From Paracoccus sp. (in: a-proteobacteria) (GTDB taxonomy: Bacteria > Pseudomonadota > Alphaproteobacteria > Rhodobacterales > Rhodobacteraceae): 64,000 nt of DNA. Location of the stretch: NCBI RefSeq assembly GCF_030538495.1, contig NZ_JAUNTW010000007.1:100583-164582 (forward strand). Reading direction: 5' to 3'. A program made the position numbers and the translations under genes. Shown here in pieces: positions 1-7,885 of this stretch. How positions within the stretch are numbered: the stretch's first letter is position 1; every line of letters starts with the position of its first letter. The notes under the pieces are model-generated. The model worked only from the letters and a program-made list of their open reading frames with translations. It ran no database searches and was not told the origin of the DNA.

Positions 1-80
1 GCCCCCGGCCGCTATCCCCTTTGACCCGCCCGCGCATCATGTTACACACCCTTCAAACCCAGCCATAAGGAAACCGGGCC

Positions 81-734
81 ATGAAATTCTTTGTTGATAC
101 CGCTGATGTGGACGCCATCCGTGAACTGAATGATCTGGGCATGGTGGACGGGGTGACGACGAACCCGTCGCTGATCCTGAAATCGGGCCGCGACATTACC
201 GAAGTCACCCGCGAAATCTGCGACATGGTGGACGGTCCCGTCAGCGCCGAGGTTGTGGCGAACTCCGCCGATGACATGATCCGCGAAGGCAAAATTCTGG
301 CCAAAATCGCGGAAAACATCACGATCAAGGTTCCTCTGACCTGGGACGGGCTGCGGGCCTGCCGCGCGCTGTCGGATGAAGGGCATATGGTCAATGTGAC
401 GCTGTGTTTTTCTGCCGCGCAGGCGATCTTGGCGGCCAAAGCGGGCGCGACCTTTATCAGCCCCTTTATCGGGCGTCTGGACGACATTCATCTGGACGGG
501 ATGGAGCTGATCGCCGACATCCGCGACATTTACGACAATTACGGTTATGAAACGGAAATTCTGGCCGCGTCGATCCGCAATGTGAACCACATCGTTCAGG
601 CGGGCCGCATTGGCGCCGATGTCATCACCGCCCCCCCGGCTGTGATCAAAGCGATGGCCACCCATCCCCTGACCGACAAAGGGCTGGAGCAATTCAACGC
701 CGACTGGGCCAAAACCGGCCAGAAAATCGGCTGA
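81..734 (+). CDS. fsa: Fructose-6-phosphate aldolase / transaldolase-like (TalC family)
   Basis: 217 residues, the usual length of the short transaldolase-like family. It is a cytosolic class I aldolase forming or cleaving fructose 6-phosphate, or acting as a transaldolase, on the edge of the pentose phosphate pathway. Visible signatures are FVDTAD at residues 4-9, TTNPS at 26-30 and the Schiff-base lysine K83 in TIKVP. The ATG is preceded by a TAAGGAA ribosome-binding site. The stop overlaps the next start by one base, so it is probably cotranscribed with the DUF484 gene and xerC. FSA and TalC activities cannot be separated from sequence alone. Bases 1-80 show no gene. Confidence 0.93.
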   Translation: MKFFVDTADVDAIRELNDLGMVDGVTTNPSLILKSGRDITEVTREICDMVDGPVSAEVVANSADDMIREGKILAKIAENITIKVPLTWDGLRACRALSDEGHMVNVTLCFSAAQAILAAKAGATFISPFIGRLDDIHLDGMELIADIRDIYDNYGYETEILAASIRNVNHIVQAGRIGADVITAPPAVIKAMATHPLTDKGLEQFNADWAKTGQKIG

Positions 735-1420
735 TGACCACGCCCAGGCTGGACGCGGAAACGCGCGACAAACTGCTGGCCGATCCGTCGGCCATTCTGG
801 CGGATCGGGACTTGATGCGCGTGCTGGTTGCCGCGCATGAGGCCGATCTGGGCGATAACGTCATCGACATCCGCGGGCGGGCGATGCAGGCCTTGGAAAA
901 CCGGCTGGATCGTCTGGAATCCGCGCATGAAAGCGTGATTGCCGCCGCCTATGACAACCAATCCGGCACGGCGGTGATTCATCGCGCGGTGATCGGGCTG
1001 CTGGAAACGGTGGATCTGGCCGATCTGACCCATGCGTTGCAGGCCGATATTGCACCGCTTTTGCGGGTGGAAACGCTGCGGCTGGTGGTGGAATCGGAAC
1101 CCGTCATGCCGCATCTGCCGGGCGACGTGTTCATCACCCCCGAAGGCGCGATCGACCGCATGGTGTCCGCCGGCAGGCGCGCGCCGCGGGGCGATGATAT
1201 TGTGCTGCGTCCGGCCTCGCCCATCACGCAGCCCATCCACGGCACCCCCGTCGCGTCCGAGGCGTTGCTGCCGCTGGATCTGGGCGCCCGCCGTCCGCGC
1301 GCCATGATGCTGATGGGCAGCACCGACCCGCGCCGGTTCATGCCCGCGCATGGCACGGATTTGTTGCGCTTTTTCGCGCAGGTGTTCCGTCTGGTGCTGC
1401 TGTCGCGGCTGCGGGCGTGA
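734..1420 (+). CDS. DUF484 family protein
   Basis: 228 residues of DUF484, a cytosolic GAF-like family of unknown function. The N-terminal 80 residues are charged and helical and are followed by a GAF-like half rich in hydrophobic strands. The family is very often found immediately upstream of xerC, as here, where the stop overlaps the xerC start by four bases. That conserved linkage suggests a role tied to recombination or division, but this is inference. The start at 734 overlaps the last base of fsa. Confidence 0.85.
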   Translation: MTTPRLDAETRDKLLADPSAILADRDLMRVLVAAHEADLGDNVIDIRGRAMQALENRLDRLESAHESVIAAAYDNQSGTAVIHRAVIGLLETVDLADLTHALQADIAPLLRVETLRLVVESEPVMPHLPGDVFITPEGAIDRMVSAGRRAPRGDDIVLRPASPITQPIHGTPVASEALLPLDLGARRPRAMMLMGSTDPRRFMPAHGTDLLRFFAQVFRLVLLSRLRA

Positions 1421-2349
1421 CCGACGCGCCGCTGGCTCTGTCGCCCGCCATGTCGGACGCGGTGGCGCGGTGGCTGGACGCGCAGGCCGCCGCCCGCGAT
1501 CTGTCGCGGCACACGATCACGGCCTATCAGGCGGATGTGCTGGCCTTTCTGGGGTTTTTGGGCGGGTATCACGGGCAGGCGGCGACTCCGGCATCGTTGG
1601 GTGGGTTGGTGCAGGCCGATATGCGCGCCTTTGCCGCCGAGGAACGCCGCCGGGGTTTGGGCGCGCGGTCGCTGGCGCGGCGTCAATCGGCGGTGCGCAG
1701 TTTTCTGCGGTGGATGTCGGATCGGCAGGGCTATGACCTGTCCGCCGCGCTGTCGGCGCGCAGCCCGAAATATGCGCGCGGGTTGCCTCGGCCTCTGACG
1801 CCGGAACAGGCGCAGGACACGCTGGATCAGGTCGCCGCGCTGCACCCCGAGCCGTGGATCGCTGCGCGCGATATGGCGGTTCTGACGCTGCTGTGGGCCT
1901 GCGGGTTGCGCATATCCGAGGCCTTGGCCCTGACCGGCGCTGACTGGCCGTTTCGCGATGCGTTAACCATTCGCGGCAAAGGCGGACGCGAACGGCAGGT
2001 GCCGGTTTTGCCGGTCGCGCGCGATGCTGTGGCGGATTATTTGCGGCTGTCCCCGTGGCCCCTGACCCGCGCGGCACCCCTGTTTCGGGCCGCGAGGGGG
2101 GGCGCGCTGTATGCGGGCGCGATTGACGGCGCGATGGCGCGCGCCCGTGCGGCGCTGGGCTTGCCCGCAACCGCCACGCCCCACGCCCTGCGCCACAGTT
2201 TCGCCACGCATCTGCTGGCCAGCGGCGGCGATTTACGCACGATTCAGGAATTGCTGGGCCATGCCAGCCTGTCCACGACTCAGGTCTATACCGGCGTGGA
2301 TGATGCGCGGCTGATGGCGGTCTATCGCGCGGCGCATCCACGCGGATAG
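1417..2349 (+). CDS. xerC: Tyrosine recombinase XerC
   Basis: 310 residues. It resolves chromosome dimers together with XerD at dif. An N-terminal SAM-like core-binding domain (about residues 15-105) precedes the catalytic domain. The active-site set is complete: R165 in [10 protein letters not shown]188, H256 and R259 in the HxxR motif, H282 in LGHASLS and nucleophile Y291. The GTG start at 1417 overlaps the DUF484 stop, indicating translational coupling. It adjoins the GTA cluster but is separated from it by a regulatory region and is a housekeeping Xer protein, not a phage integrase. Confidence 0.95.
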   Translation: MTDAPLALSPAMSDAVARWLDAQAAARDLSRHTITAYQADVLAFLGFLGGYHGQAATPASLGGLVQADMRAFAAEERRRGLGARSLARRQSAVRSFLRWMSDRQGYDLSAALSARSPKYARGLPRPLTPEQAQDTLDQVAALHPEPWIAARDMAVLTLLWACGLRISEALALTGADWPFRDALTIRGKGGRERQVPVLPVARDAVADYLRLSPWPLTRAAPLFRAARGGALYAGAIDGAMARARAALGLPATATPHALRHSFATHLLASGGDLRTIQELLGHASLSTTQVYTGVDDARLMAVYRAAHPRG

Positions 2350-2430
2350 GGTGATTCCCGCCGATTTTGGGCGGTGTTGCGCGGCGTTCGCTGGGGGTGT
2401 TGCGTGGGGTTAAGCGGTTGTTATCACGGA

Positions 2431-2445
2431 TTAATGCGGCGTTAA
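2431..2445 (+). promoter_or_regulatory. Perfect CtrA-type box upstream of the GTA cluster
   Basis: TTAA at 2431-2434, seven bases, then TTAA at 2442-2445. This matches the CtrA recognition pattern TTAA-N7-TTAA exactly. It lies between xerC and the first GTA gene, about 25 bases above a sigma70-like promoter. Another TTAA half-site is at 2410-2413. CtrA itself is encoded at 38152 in this window. Confidence 0.6.
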
Positions 2446-2468
2446 TCCCGCAACCCCAGATTTAGTAA

Positions 2469-2497
2469 TTGACTTGGCGAACGCCCCAAGATAGAAA
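2469..2497 (+). promoter_or_regulatory. Candidate sigma70 promoter of the GTA cluster
   Basis: TTGACT at 2469-2474 and TAGAAA at 2492-2497 are separated by 17 bases, close to -35 and -10 consensus. The position just below the CtrA box and above the leader hairpin fits the main GTA promoter. No transcription start is known from the sequence. Confidence 0.45.
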
Positions 2498-2521
2498 ACA
2501 CCCATGCTGGAACAGGTGGGC

Positions 2522-2556
2522 AAGCGGCCGGGGTCATCCCCTTGGGCCGCTTTTTT
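2522..2556 (+). terminator. Terminator-like hairpin in the GTA leader
   Basis: Arms GCGGCC (2524-2529) and GGCCGC (2545-2550) enclose a nested GGGG/CCCC pair, and six T residues follow at 2551-2556. This is a canonical intrinsic terminator shape. It lies downstream of the candidate GTA promoter and upstream of the first gene, so it may be an attenuator. It is too far from xerC (over 170 bases) to be clearly the xerC terminator, though that is possible. Confidence 0.65.
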
Positions 2557-2602
2557 CATACCGAAAGCCCGTGCGGACAGGACACGAGGCGGAACAGTTT
2601 GC

Positions 2603-3004
2603 ATGAACGATTTGACACCGGAACGGCCCTTTGGGGCCGAAGGACCATTCATGGCCGCAAAGGCCACAGCATGCAGGGATAACCGCGACCCGATTTGCCC
2701 GGCAGAGGCATTGGCGGTCGCCGAGGGGCTTTTCTGGTCCTATGTGCGGGACTTGAAAAGCCACGAAGCCGCGCTGGAAACGCGGCACGCGGGCGATATA
2801 GACCCCGCAGAACTGAAAGCAGCGATCAACAGCGCCAAAGGCGTGCGCGAGGCGTTGCATCTGATGATGGCGGAAAGGAACAAAGTTGACAAACTGCGCA
2901 AAGATATTGCCGGGGGCGTCGGCGGGGGCGGATTGGACCTTGACGACGCACGCCATGAAATCGGGCGCCGGTTGGCTTGCCTGCGCCGCGCCGGAACAGG
3001 TTGA
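2603..3004 (+). CDS. g1: GTA small terminase subunit (TerS, gene g1)
   Basis: 133 residues from the ATG at 2603. It is the first gene of the RcGTA-type cluster. In RcGTA, g1 encodes the small terminase that partners TerL in packaging. The central part (about residues 30-105) is helical, with charged heptad-like stretches (KAAINSAKGVREALHLMMAE). An in-frame ATG at 2504 exists, but translation from it would run through the terminator hairpin and it has no ribosome-binding site. The start at 2603 has a GAGGCGG upstream. The 3' end overlaps TerL by about 50 bases. Assignment rests mainly on position and size. Confidence 0.75.
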   Translation: MNDLTPERPFGAEGPFMAAKATACRDNRDPICPAEALAVAEGLFWSYVRDLKSHEAALETRHAGDIDPAELKAAINSAKGVREALHLMMAERNKVDKLRKDIAGGVGGGGLDLDDARHEIGRRLACLRRAGTG

Positions 3005-4301
3005 CGCCTTTCTGGGCGAGCTGTCGGAAAACGCGTTGATGGCGCTGCCGTGGCTGTTTGAATTCTGGGCGCTGCCGCATCAATTGCCGCCCGAAGGTGA
3101 CTGGAAAAGTTGGGTCATCATGGGCGGGCGCGGTGCGGGGAAAACCCGCGCCGGGTCCGAATGGGTGCGCCGCATGGTCGAAGGACCGACCGCCGCCGCG
3201 CCGGGGAAATGCCACCGGGTCGCGTTGGTGGGCGAAACATTCGACCAGGTGCGCGAGGTGATGGTGTTCGGCGAAAGCGGCATTATCGCCTGTTCTCCGC
3301 CCGACCGTCGCCCGGTCTGGGAAGCCGGGCGGCGGCGGCTGGTCTGGGCGAATGGCGCGACGGCCACGGTTTACAGCGCGCATGAGCCTGAATCGCTGCG
3401 CGGCCCGCAATTCGATGCGGCCTGGGCGGATGAATTGGCCAAGTGGAAAAAGGCCGATGAGGTCTGGGACATGCTGCAATTCGCGCTGCGTCTGGGCGAT
3501 CATCCGCAGCAGGTCATCACGACTACGCCGCGCAATGTCGGCGTCTTGAAGCGTATTCTGGACAATGCCAGCACGGTGATGACCCACGCACCGACCGAGG
3601 CCAACCGCGCCTATCTGGCGGAAAGTTTCCTGACCGAGGTTCAGGCGCGTTATGCCGGGACTCGGCTCGGGCGGCAGGAATTGGACGGGGTGCTGCTGGA
3701 GGATGTCGAAGGCGCGCTGTGGACCACGGCGATGTTAGAGGCGGCACGGGTGGATCGCGCGCCGGTTCTGGATCGGGTCGTGGTGGCGGTCGATCCGGCG
3801 GTCAGTTCGGGCGCGGCGTCGGATGAATGTGGCATCGTGGTGGCCGGTGTCGTCACACAGGGCGAGCCGCGCGACTGGCGCGCCTATGTTCTGGAGGATG
3901 CGACCATCCGCGGCGGGCCGACCGACTGGGCGCGCGCCGCGATTGCCGCGATGGACCGCCACGGCGCTGAAAAGCTGGTCGCCGAGGTGAACCAAGGCGG
4001 CGATCTGGTCGAACAGGTCATCCGGCAGGTGGACCCTTTGGTTCCGTTCCGCGCGTTGCGGGCGTCGCGGGGCAAGGGGCTGCGGGCCGAACCCGTCGCG
4101 GCGCTGTATGAACAGGGGCGCGTGCGGCATCTGCGCGGCGGGGCCTTGGGCGCGTTAGAGGATCAGATGTGCCGCATGACCGTTCGCGGATATGAGGGGC
4201 GCGGCAGTCCCGACCGTCTGGATGCGCTGGTCTGGGCGCTGCATGAGTTGATGATTGAACCGGCGGCGGGGTGGCGGCGTCCTCAGATGCGGCGGTTGTA
4301 G
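2955..4301 (+). CDS. g2: GTA large terminase (TerL, gene g2)
   Basis: 448 residues from ATG 2955. It is the DNA-packaging motor. The N-terminal ATPase has Walker A GGRGAGKT (57-64) and Walker B ending in D159-E160 (AAWADE). The C-terminal RNase H-like nuclease has its first acidic residue at D280 (VVAVDPAV) and a late aspartate in the RLDALVWAL segment. A TTG at 2886 would add 23 residues, but the ATG starts closer to the conserved region. The frame overlaps g1. RcGTA terminases package random host DNA by a headful mechanism; nothing here shows a sequence-specific site. Confidence 0.95.
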   Translation: MKSGAGWLACAAPEQVDAFLGELSENALMALPWLFEFWALPHQLPPEGDWKSWVIMGGRGAGKTRAGSEWVRRMVEGPTAAAPGKCHRVALVGETFDQVREVMVFGESGIIACSPPDRRPVWEAGRRRLVWANGATATVYSAHEPESLRGPQFDAAWADELAKWKKADEVWDMLQFALRLGDHPQQVITTTPRNVGVLKRILDNASTVMTHAPTEANRAYLAESFLTEVQARYAGTRLGRQELDGVLLEDVEGALWTTAMLEAARVDRAPVLDRVVVAVDPAVSSGAASDECGIVVAGVVTQGEPRDWRAYVLEDATIRGGPTDWARAAIAAMDRHGAEKLVAEVNQGGDLVEQVIRQVDPLVPFRALRASRGKGLRAEPVAALYEQGRVRHLRGGALGALEDQMCRMTVRGYEGRGSPDRLDALVWALHELMIEPAAGWRRPQMRRL

Positions 4302-4320
4302 GGGGCTTTCGGGGGATGGC

Positions 4321-4406
4321 GCCGGGGGCCAGCCCCCGGACCCCCGGGATATTTCTGCACAGAAGATAGACAGGCCGGCCCGGATTTGGAGCGGGCGTTC
4401 GACGGG
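4321..4406. repeat. Rhodobacterales-type intergenic repeat between TerL and portal
   Basis: A GC-rich hairpin (CCGGGGG, CCAG, CCCCCGG) at 4322-4339 is followed by CCCGGGATATTT, then CACAGAAGAT, then GGCGTTCGACGGG at 4394-4406. The CCGGGATATTT...CACAGAAG and GGCGTTCGACGGG words both recur in opposite orientation near 47.3 kb. It lies in the 219-base gap between g2 and g3, where no gene is seen. Confidence 0.6.
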
Positions 4407-4474
4407 ATATGTTCGCTCAGCAGATAGGCGGGTCAGCCTTCGTTGCTGCGGGGGTTCACAGGTAAGAAATGCAG

Positions 4475-4500
4475 GGCTGCCCCGTGGGGCGGCCTTTTTT
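4475..4500 (+). terminator. Terminator-like hairpin just before the portal gene
   Basis: Arms GGCTGCCCC (4475-4483) and GGGGCGGCC (4486-4494), with one G-T pair, are followed by six T residues (4495-4500). The 3' side resembles that of the hairpin before g1: both read GC-rich stem, TTTTTT, CAT. It may end read-through from g1-g2 or act as an internal attenuator. Confidence 0.55.
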
Positions 4501-4520
4501 CATGACAAAAGGGGGCGCGG

Positions 4521-5705
4521 ATGGCGTTTCGATTGTTTGGGGGCGCGGGGAAGGCTGCGCCGGTGCCTGAGGTTAAGGCCAGTGCCTCGGGGAAGATTGC
4601 GGCGATGGCGGCGGGGGTTGGGCGTCCGGTCTGGATGGCGCGCGATACGGGCAGCCTGACCCGCGGCGGGTTTATGGGCAATCCGGTGGGGTTCCGGTCG
4701 GTCAAGCTGATTGCCGAAGCCGCGGCGGCGGTGCCGTTGATCTGTGGTGACCGGGATCATCGGTTTGACTGTCATCCGGTGATTGATCTGCTGCGTCGTC
4801 CCAATGCCGGGCAGGGCCGGGCCGAGTTGTTCGAGGCGCTGTTTGGGCAGATGCTGTTGTCCGGGAATGGCTATCTGGAGGCCGTCGGCGTGTCGGATGC
4901 CGGTTTGCCCGAAGAACTGCATGTGCTGCGGTCGGACCGGATGAGCATTGTTCCCGGCGCGGATGGCTGGCCGGTGGCCTATGACTATGCCGTTGGGGGG
5001 CGCAAGCATCGGTTTGATATGACCGGCAGCCCCGACCCGATTTGCCACATCAAGAGCTTTCACCCGCAGGATGACCATTATGGCTTGTCGCCCATGCAGG
5101 CGGCGGCGGTGGCGTTGGATGTGCATAACAGCGCCAGTCATTGGTCCAAGGCGTTGCTGGATAACGCCGCGCGTCCCAGCGGGGCCATCGTCTATCGCGG
5201 TGTTGATGGGCATGGCACCTTGTCGCCCGAACAATATGACCGGCTGGTCGGTGAGATTGAAACCAACCACCAAGGCGCGCGCAATGCGGGCCGTCCGATG
5301 TTGTTGGAAGGGGGCCTGGACTGGAAGCCCATGGGGTTCAGCCCCTCGGATATGGAGTTTCACGCCACCAAGCTGGCGGCGGCGCGGGAAATTGCGTTGG
5401 CCTTTGGCGTGCCGCCGATGCTGTTGGGAATCCCTGGCGATGCGACCTATGCCAATTATGCCGAGGCGCATCGGGCGTTTTACCGCCTGACGGTGTTGCC
5501 GCTGGTGACGCGGGTTGCCGCATCCGTCGCGTGGTGGCTGTCGGAACATATGGGGGCCGAGGTCGAACTGCGCCCCGATCCCGACCAGATCCCCGCGCTG
5601 TCGGCCGAACGCGATCAGTTGTGGAAGCGCGTCACCGATGCGCAATTCCTGACCGATGCCGAAAAGCGCGCGCTGTTGGGGCTGGCCCCCGTGGCCGAGG
5701 TGTAA
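4521..5705 (+). CDS. g3: GTA portal protein (gene g3)
   Basis: 394 residues, HK97-type phage portal family. It forms the dodecameric ring at the capsid vertex through which DNA enters and leaves. Family-typical stretches are the N-terminal GFRSVKLIAEAAAAVPL, the GNGYLEAV strand (about 115-122) and the FGVPPMLLGI motif near residue 300. The ATG at 4521 follows GGGGGCGCGG, a plausible ribosome-binding site. The stop is one base from the start of g3.5. Confidence 0.95.
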   Translation: MAFRLFGGAGKAAPVPEVKASASGKIAAMAAGVGRPVWMARDTGSLTRGGFMGNPVGFRSVKLIAEAAAAVPLICGDRDHRFDCHPVIDLLRRPNAGQGRAELFEALFGQMLLSGNGYLEAVGVSDAGLPEELHVLRSDRMSIVPGADGWPVAYDYAVGGRKHRFDMTGSPDPICHIKSFHPQDDHYGLSPMQAAAVALDVHNSASHWSKALLDNAARPSGAIVYRGVDGHGTLSPEQYDRLVGEIETNHQGARNAGRPMLLEGGLDWKPMGFSPSDMEFHATKLAAAREIALAFGVPPMLLGIPGDATYANYAEAHRAFYRLTVLPLVTRVAASVAWWLSEHMGAEVELRPDPDQIPALSAERDQLWKRVTDAQFLTDAEKRALLGLAPVAEV

Positions 5706-5706
5706 C

Positions 5707-5934
5707 GTGGAGGGGTCGCGTTTCATCAAAGACGGCTGGCACGATCAGCGGTTCGACGTTCAGGAACGCATCATGGCGCTGCAATTTGGCACCGTGGAAA
5801 AGCGGCTGGAACGCATCGAAACCCTGATCGAACGGCTGGAAAAGCGGCTATGGATGACGGTTTACGGCGTGGTTGCCGTGATCCTGACCCAAGCCGTGCA
5901 AGGTATTTTGGAATTTGCGCCGAAAGGAGGCTGA
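5707..5934 (+). CDS. g3.5: GTA head formation protein (gene g3.5)
   Basis: 75 residues from the GTG at 5707, one base after the portal stop. An amphipathic, coiled-coil-like segment (FGTVEKRLERIETLIERLEK, about 28-47) leads to one hydrophobic helix (MTVYGVVAVILTQAVQGIL). It matches in position, size and layout the g3.5 protein of RcGTA, which is needed for head formation. Longer in-frame starts would lie inside the portal gene and are unlikely. Confidence 0.75.
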   Translation: MEGSRFIKDGWHDQRFDVQERIMALQFGTVEKRLERIETLIERLEKRLWMTVYGVVAVILTQAVQGILEFAPKGG

Positions 5935-5937
5935 CAG

Positions 5938-6468
5938 ATGGTTCCGGGGCTTGAGGTGAAATTTACGGGCGGCGCGCCGGTCTTGACCGATGGGCAGGTG
6001 ATTGAAGGCTATGCCAGCCTGTTCGGGCTGACCGATCAGGGCGGCGATGCCGTCGCGCCGGGGGCGTTCCGCGCCAGCCTGGACCGGCTGGCGGCCAAGG
6101 GGGACAAGGTGCGGATGCTGTGGCAGCATGACCCGACCCGCCCGATTGGCGTCTGGGATGACATCCGCGAAGACGCCAAGGGGTTGTGGGTGCGCGGGCG
6201 GTTGCTGCCCGATGTGGCGCAGGCCCGCGAGGCGGCGGCGCTGATAGCCGCGGGCGCCATCGAAGGGCTGTCCATCGGATACCGCACCATCCGCGCGGAA
6301 CGTGACCCGCAGGGCCGCCGCAAACTGATCGAGGTGGATCTGTGGGAGGTGTCGCTGGTCACGTTCCCCATGCTGCCCGAGGCCAAAGTGGGCCGCAAAC
6401 ACACCGATGACCTGCGCGACATCACCGCGCTGTTCACCGCCGCCACGCAGGCTTTGCGCGGCAACTGA
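5938..6468 (+). CDS. g4: GTA prohead protease (gene g4)
   Basis: 176 residues, HK97-family serine protease (peptidase family U35/S78) that trims the major capsid protein during head maturation. Visible motifs are the EGYASLFG strand at 23-30, catalytic H64 in WQHD and catalytic S112 in GLSIGY. The gene starts three bases after g3.5 behind an AAAGGAGG ribosome-binding site that overlaps the end of that gene. Its neighbours portal and capsid are the usual partners. Confidence 0.93.
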   Translation: MVPGLEVKFTGGAPVLTDGQVIEGYASLFGLTDQGGDAVAPGAFRASLDRLAAKGDKVRMLWQHDPTRPIGVWDDIREDAKGLWVRGRLLPDVAQAREAAALIAAGAIEGLSIGYRTIRAERDPQGRRKLIEVDLWEVSLVTFPMLPEAKVGRKHTDDLRDITALFTAATQALRGN

Positions 6469-6471
6469 TCC

Positions 6472-6515
6472 GGCGCATCTGCGCCAACGGATTTCGGGGG
6501 CGCTGACCCCCGAAA
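6472..6515 (+). promoter_or_regulatory. Two stem-loops in the capsid gene leader
   Basis: GGCGCA/TGCGCC (6472-6477 and 6480-6485) is followed by a perfect nine-base stem TTTCGGGGG/CCCCCGAAA (6492-6500 and 6507-6515) with a six-base loop. Both lie in the 88-base gap before the capsid ATG. No T-run follows, so they resemble mRNA-stabilising or processing hairpins more than a terminator. Confidence 0.5.
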
Positions 6516-6556
6516 ATGGGGGCCAACCGCCCCGCAATCGCGATGAGGAGAAGACC

Positions 6557-7723
6557 ATGACCGAGGTGAAAACCACGGCCGGCGGCGATGTGCCTGCCGA
6601 TCTGAAGGGGGCCATGATGGGGTTCGTCAGCGAACTCAAGGGCTTTCAGAACGACATTCAGCAAAAACTTAACGCACAGGAACAGCGTATGACCATGATC
6701 GACCGTAAAACCGCCCTGCGTAACCGCGCCCCTCTGTCCACCGTCGCGGAAACCGAAGTGCCGCATCAAAAGGCGTTCAACGCCTATCTGCGGTCGGGCA
6801 ATGATGACGGGCTGCGCGGTCTGGCGATCGAGGAAAAGGGCCTGACGGTCGCCAGCGACGGCGGTTTTCTGGCCGCGCCGCAGGTGTCGGATGCGGTGCA
6901 AAGCGTGCTGCATAACGGCGCGTCGCTGCGCAAGCTGGCCAATGTCGTGACCATCGAAAGCAGCGTTTACGAAGTGCTGGTGGACAAGGACAGCCTGGGT
7001 GCGGGCTGGGCGACCGAAGCGGCGGCAACGGAAACCGCGTCGGGCGGTGTGGAACGCATCAGCATCCCGGTTCACGAATTGTCGGCCATGCCCAAGGCCA
7101 GCCAGCGTCTGCTGGATGATGCCGCGTTTGATGTGGAAAGCTGGCTGGCCGAACGCATCGCGGATCGTTTCGCCCGCGCCGAGGCGGCGGCGTTTATCAA
7201 TGGCGACGGCACCGACAAGCCGCGCGGGATTTTGAAATACCCGGTTGCTCCGGCGGCGACGGCCACCAATGCGCAGGTGGGTTTTGTGAAAACCGGGCGT
7301 TCCGCCGATTTTCTGGCGACGGCTCCGGCGGATTGTCTGATCGACCTGATCTATGCGCTGCCAGCCGAATACCGCGCAAACGCAGCGTTCATCATGAACA
7401 GCAAAACCGCCGCCCGCGTGCGCAAGATGAAGGACAGCGAAGGTCGTTTCCTGTGGACGGACGCGCTGACCGCCGGTCAGGAACCGCAATTGCTGGGCTA
7501 TCCGGTGCTGATTTCCGAAGACATGCCGGATATTGGCGCGTCGTCTCTGTCGATTGCGTTCGGGGATTTCCATTCGGCCTATACCATTGCCGAGCGCCCC
7601 GATCTGCGCGTGCTGCGTGATCCCTTCAGCGCCAAACCGCATGTTCTGTTCTATGCCACCAAGCGCGTGGGCGGCGGCGTGACGGATTTCCGCGCGGTCA
7701 AGCTGCTGCAATTCGCCGCCTGA
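6557..7723 (+). CDS. g5: GTA major capsid protein (gene g5)
   Basis: 388 residues from ATG 6557, which has a strong GAGGAG ribosome-binding site. It is an HK97-fold major capsid protein (phage_capsid family). The N-terminal about 110 residues are charged and form the scaffold-like delta domain expected to be cut off by the g4 protease. The mature part begins around the GGFLAAPQVSDAV segment and includes the conserved FINGDGTDKPRGIL motif of HK97-type capsids. The gene is flanked on both sides by stable stem-loops, which may relate to its need for high expression. Confidence 0.95.
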   Translation: MTEVKTTAGGDVPADLKGAMMGFVSELKGFQNDIQQKLNAQEQRMTMIDRKTALRNRAPLSTVAETEVPHQKAFNAYLRSGNDDGLRGLAIEEKGLTVASDGGFLAAPQVSDAVQSVLHNGASLRKLANVVTIESSVYEVLVDKDSLGAGWATEAAATETASGGVERISIPVHELSAMPKASQRLLDDAAFDVESWLAERIADRFARAEAAAFINGDGTDKPRGILKYPVAPAATATNAQVGFVKTGRSADFLATAPADCLIDLIYALPAEYRANAAFIMNSKTAARVRKMKDSEGRFLWTDALTAGQEPQLLGYPVLISEDMPDIGASSLSIAFGDFHSAYTIAERPDLRVLRDPFSAKPHVLFYATKRVGGGVTDFRAVKLLQFAA

Positions 7724-7743
7724 TCCTGACGGGACGGTGAAGG

Positions 7744-7813
7744 GGGACGCGCCGTGCGGGGCATACCAGCTTGCACTGTCCGCACGGGCTTATGGTCTGC
7801 GGCGGCGCGTCCC
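7744..7813 (+). promoter_or_regulatory. Long stem-loop between capsid and g6
   Basis: A perfect 11-base stem GGGACGCGCCG (7744-7754) / CGGCGCGTCCC (7803-7813) encloses a competing seven-base stem CGTGCGG (7753-7759) / CCGCACG (7780-7786). TTT follows. It fills most of the 162-base gap after the capsid gene. It could be a weak terminator or a 3' stabiliser of the capsid message. Confidence 0.55.
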
Positions 7814-7885
7814 TTTCGCCATCACTCGGTCCGGGTTCGGGCCGGTTTTTCCACGTTGCGGACAGCAGGACGGGAGGTTCGCGAA

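Noticed and set aside
1417..2349. XerC as the integrase of the adjacent phage-like cluster
   Set aside because: It is a normal-length XerC coupled to the DUF484 gene, a widespread housekeeping arrangement, and it is separated from the cluster by regulatory DNA.
4500..5729. Long antisense frame over the portal gene
   Set aside because: It covers the well-supported portal gene exactly and shows no domain-like sequence.
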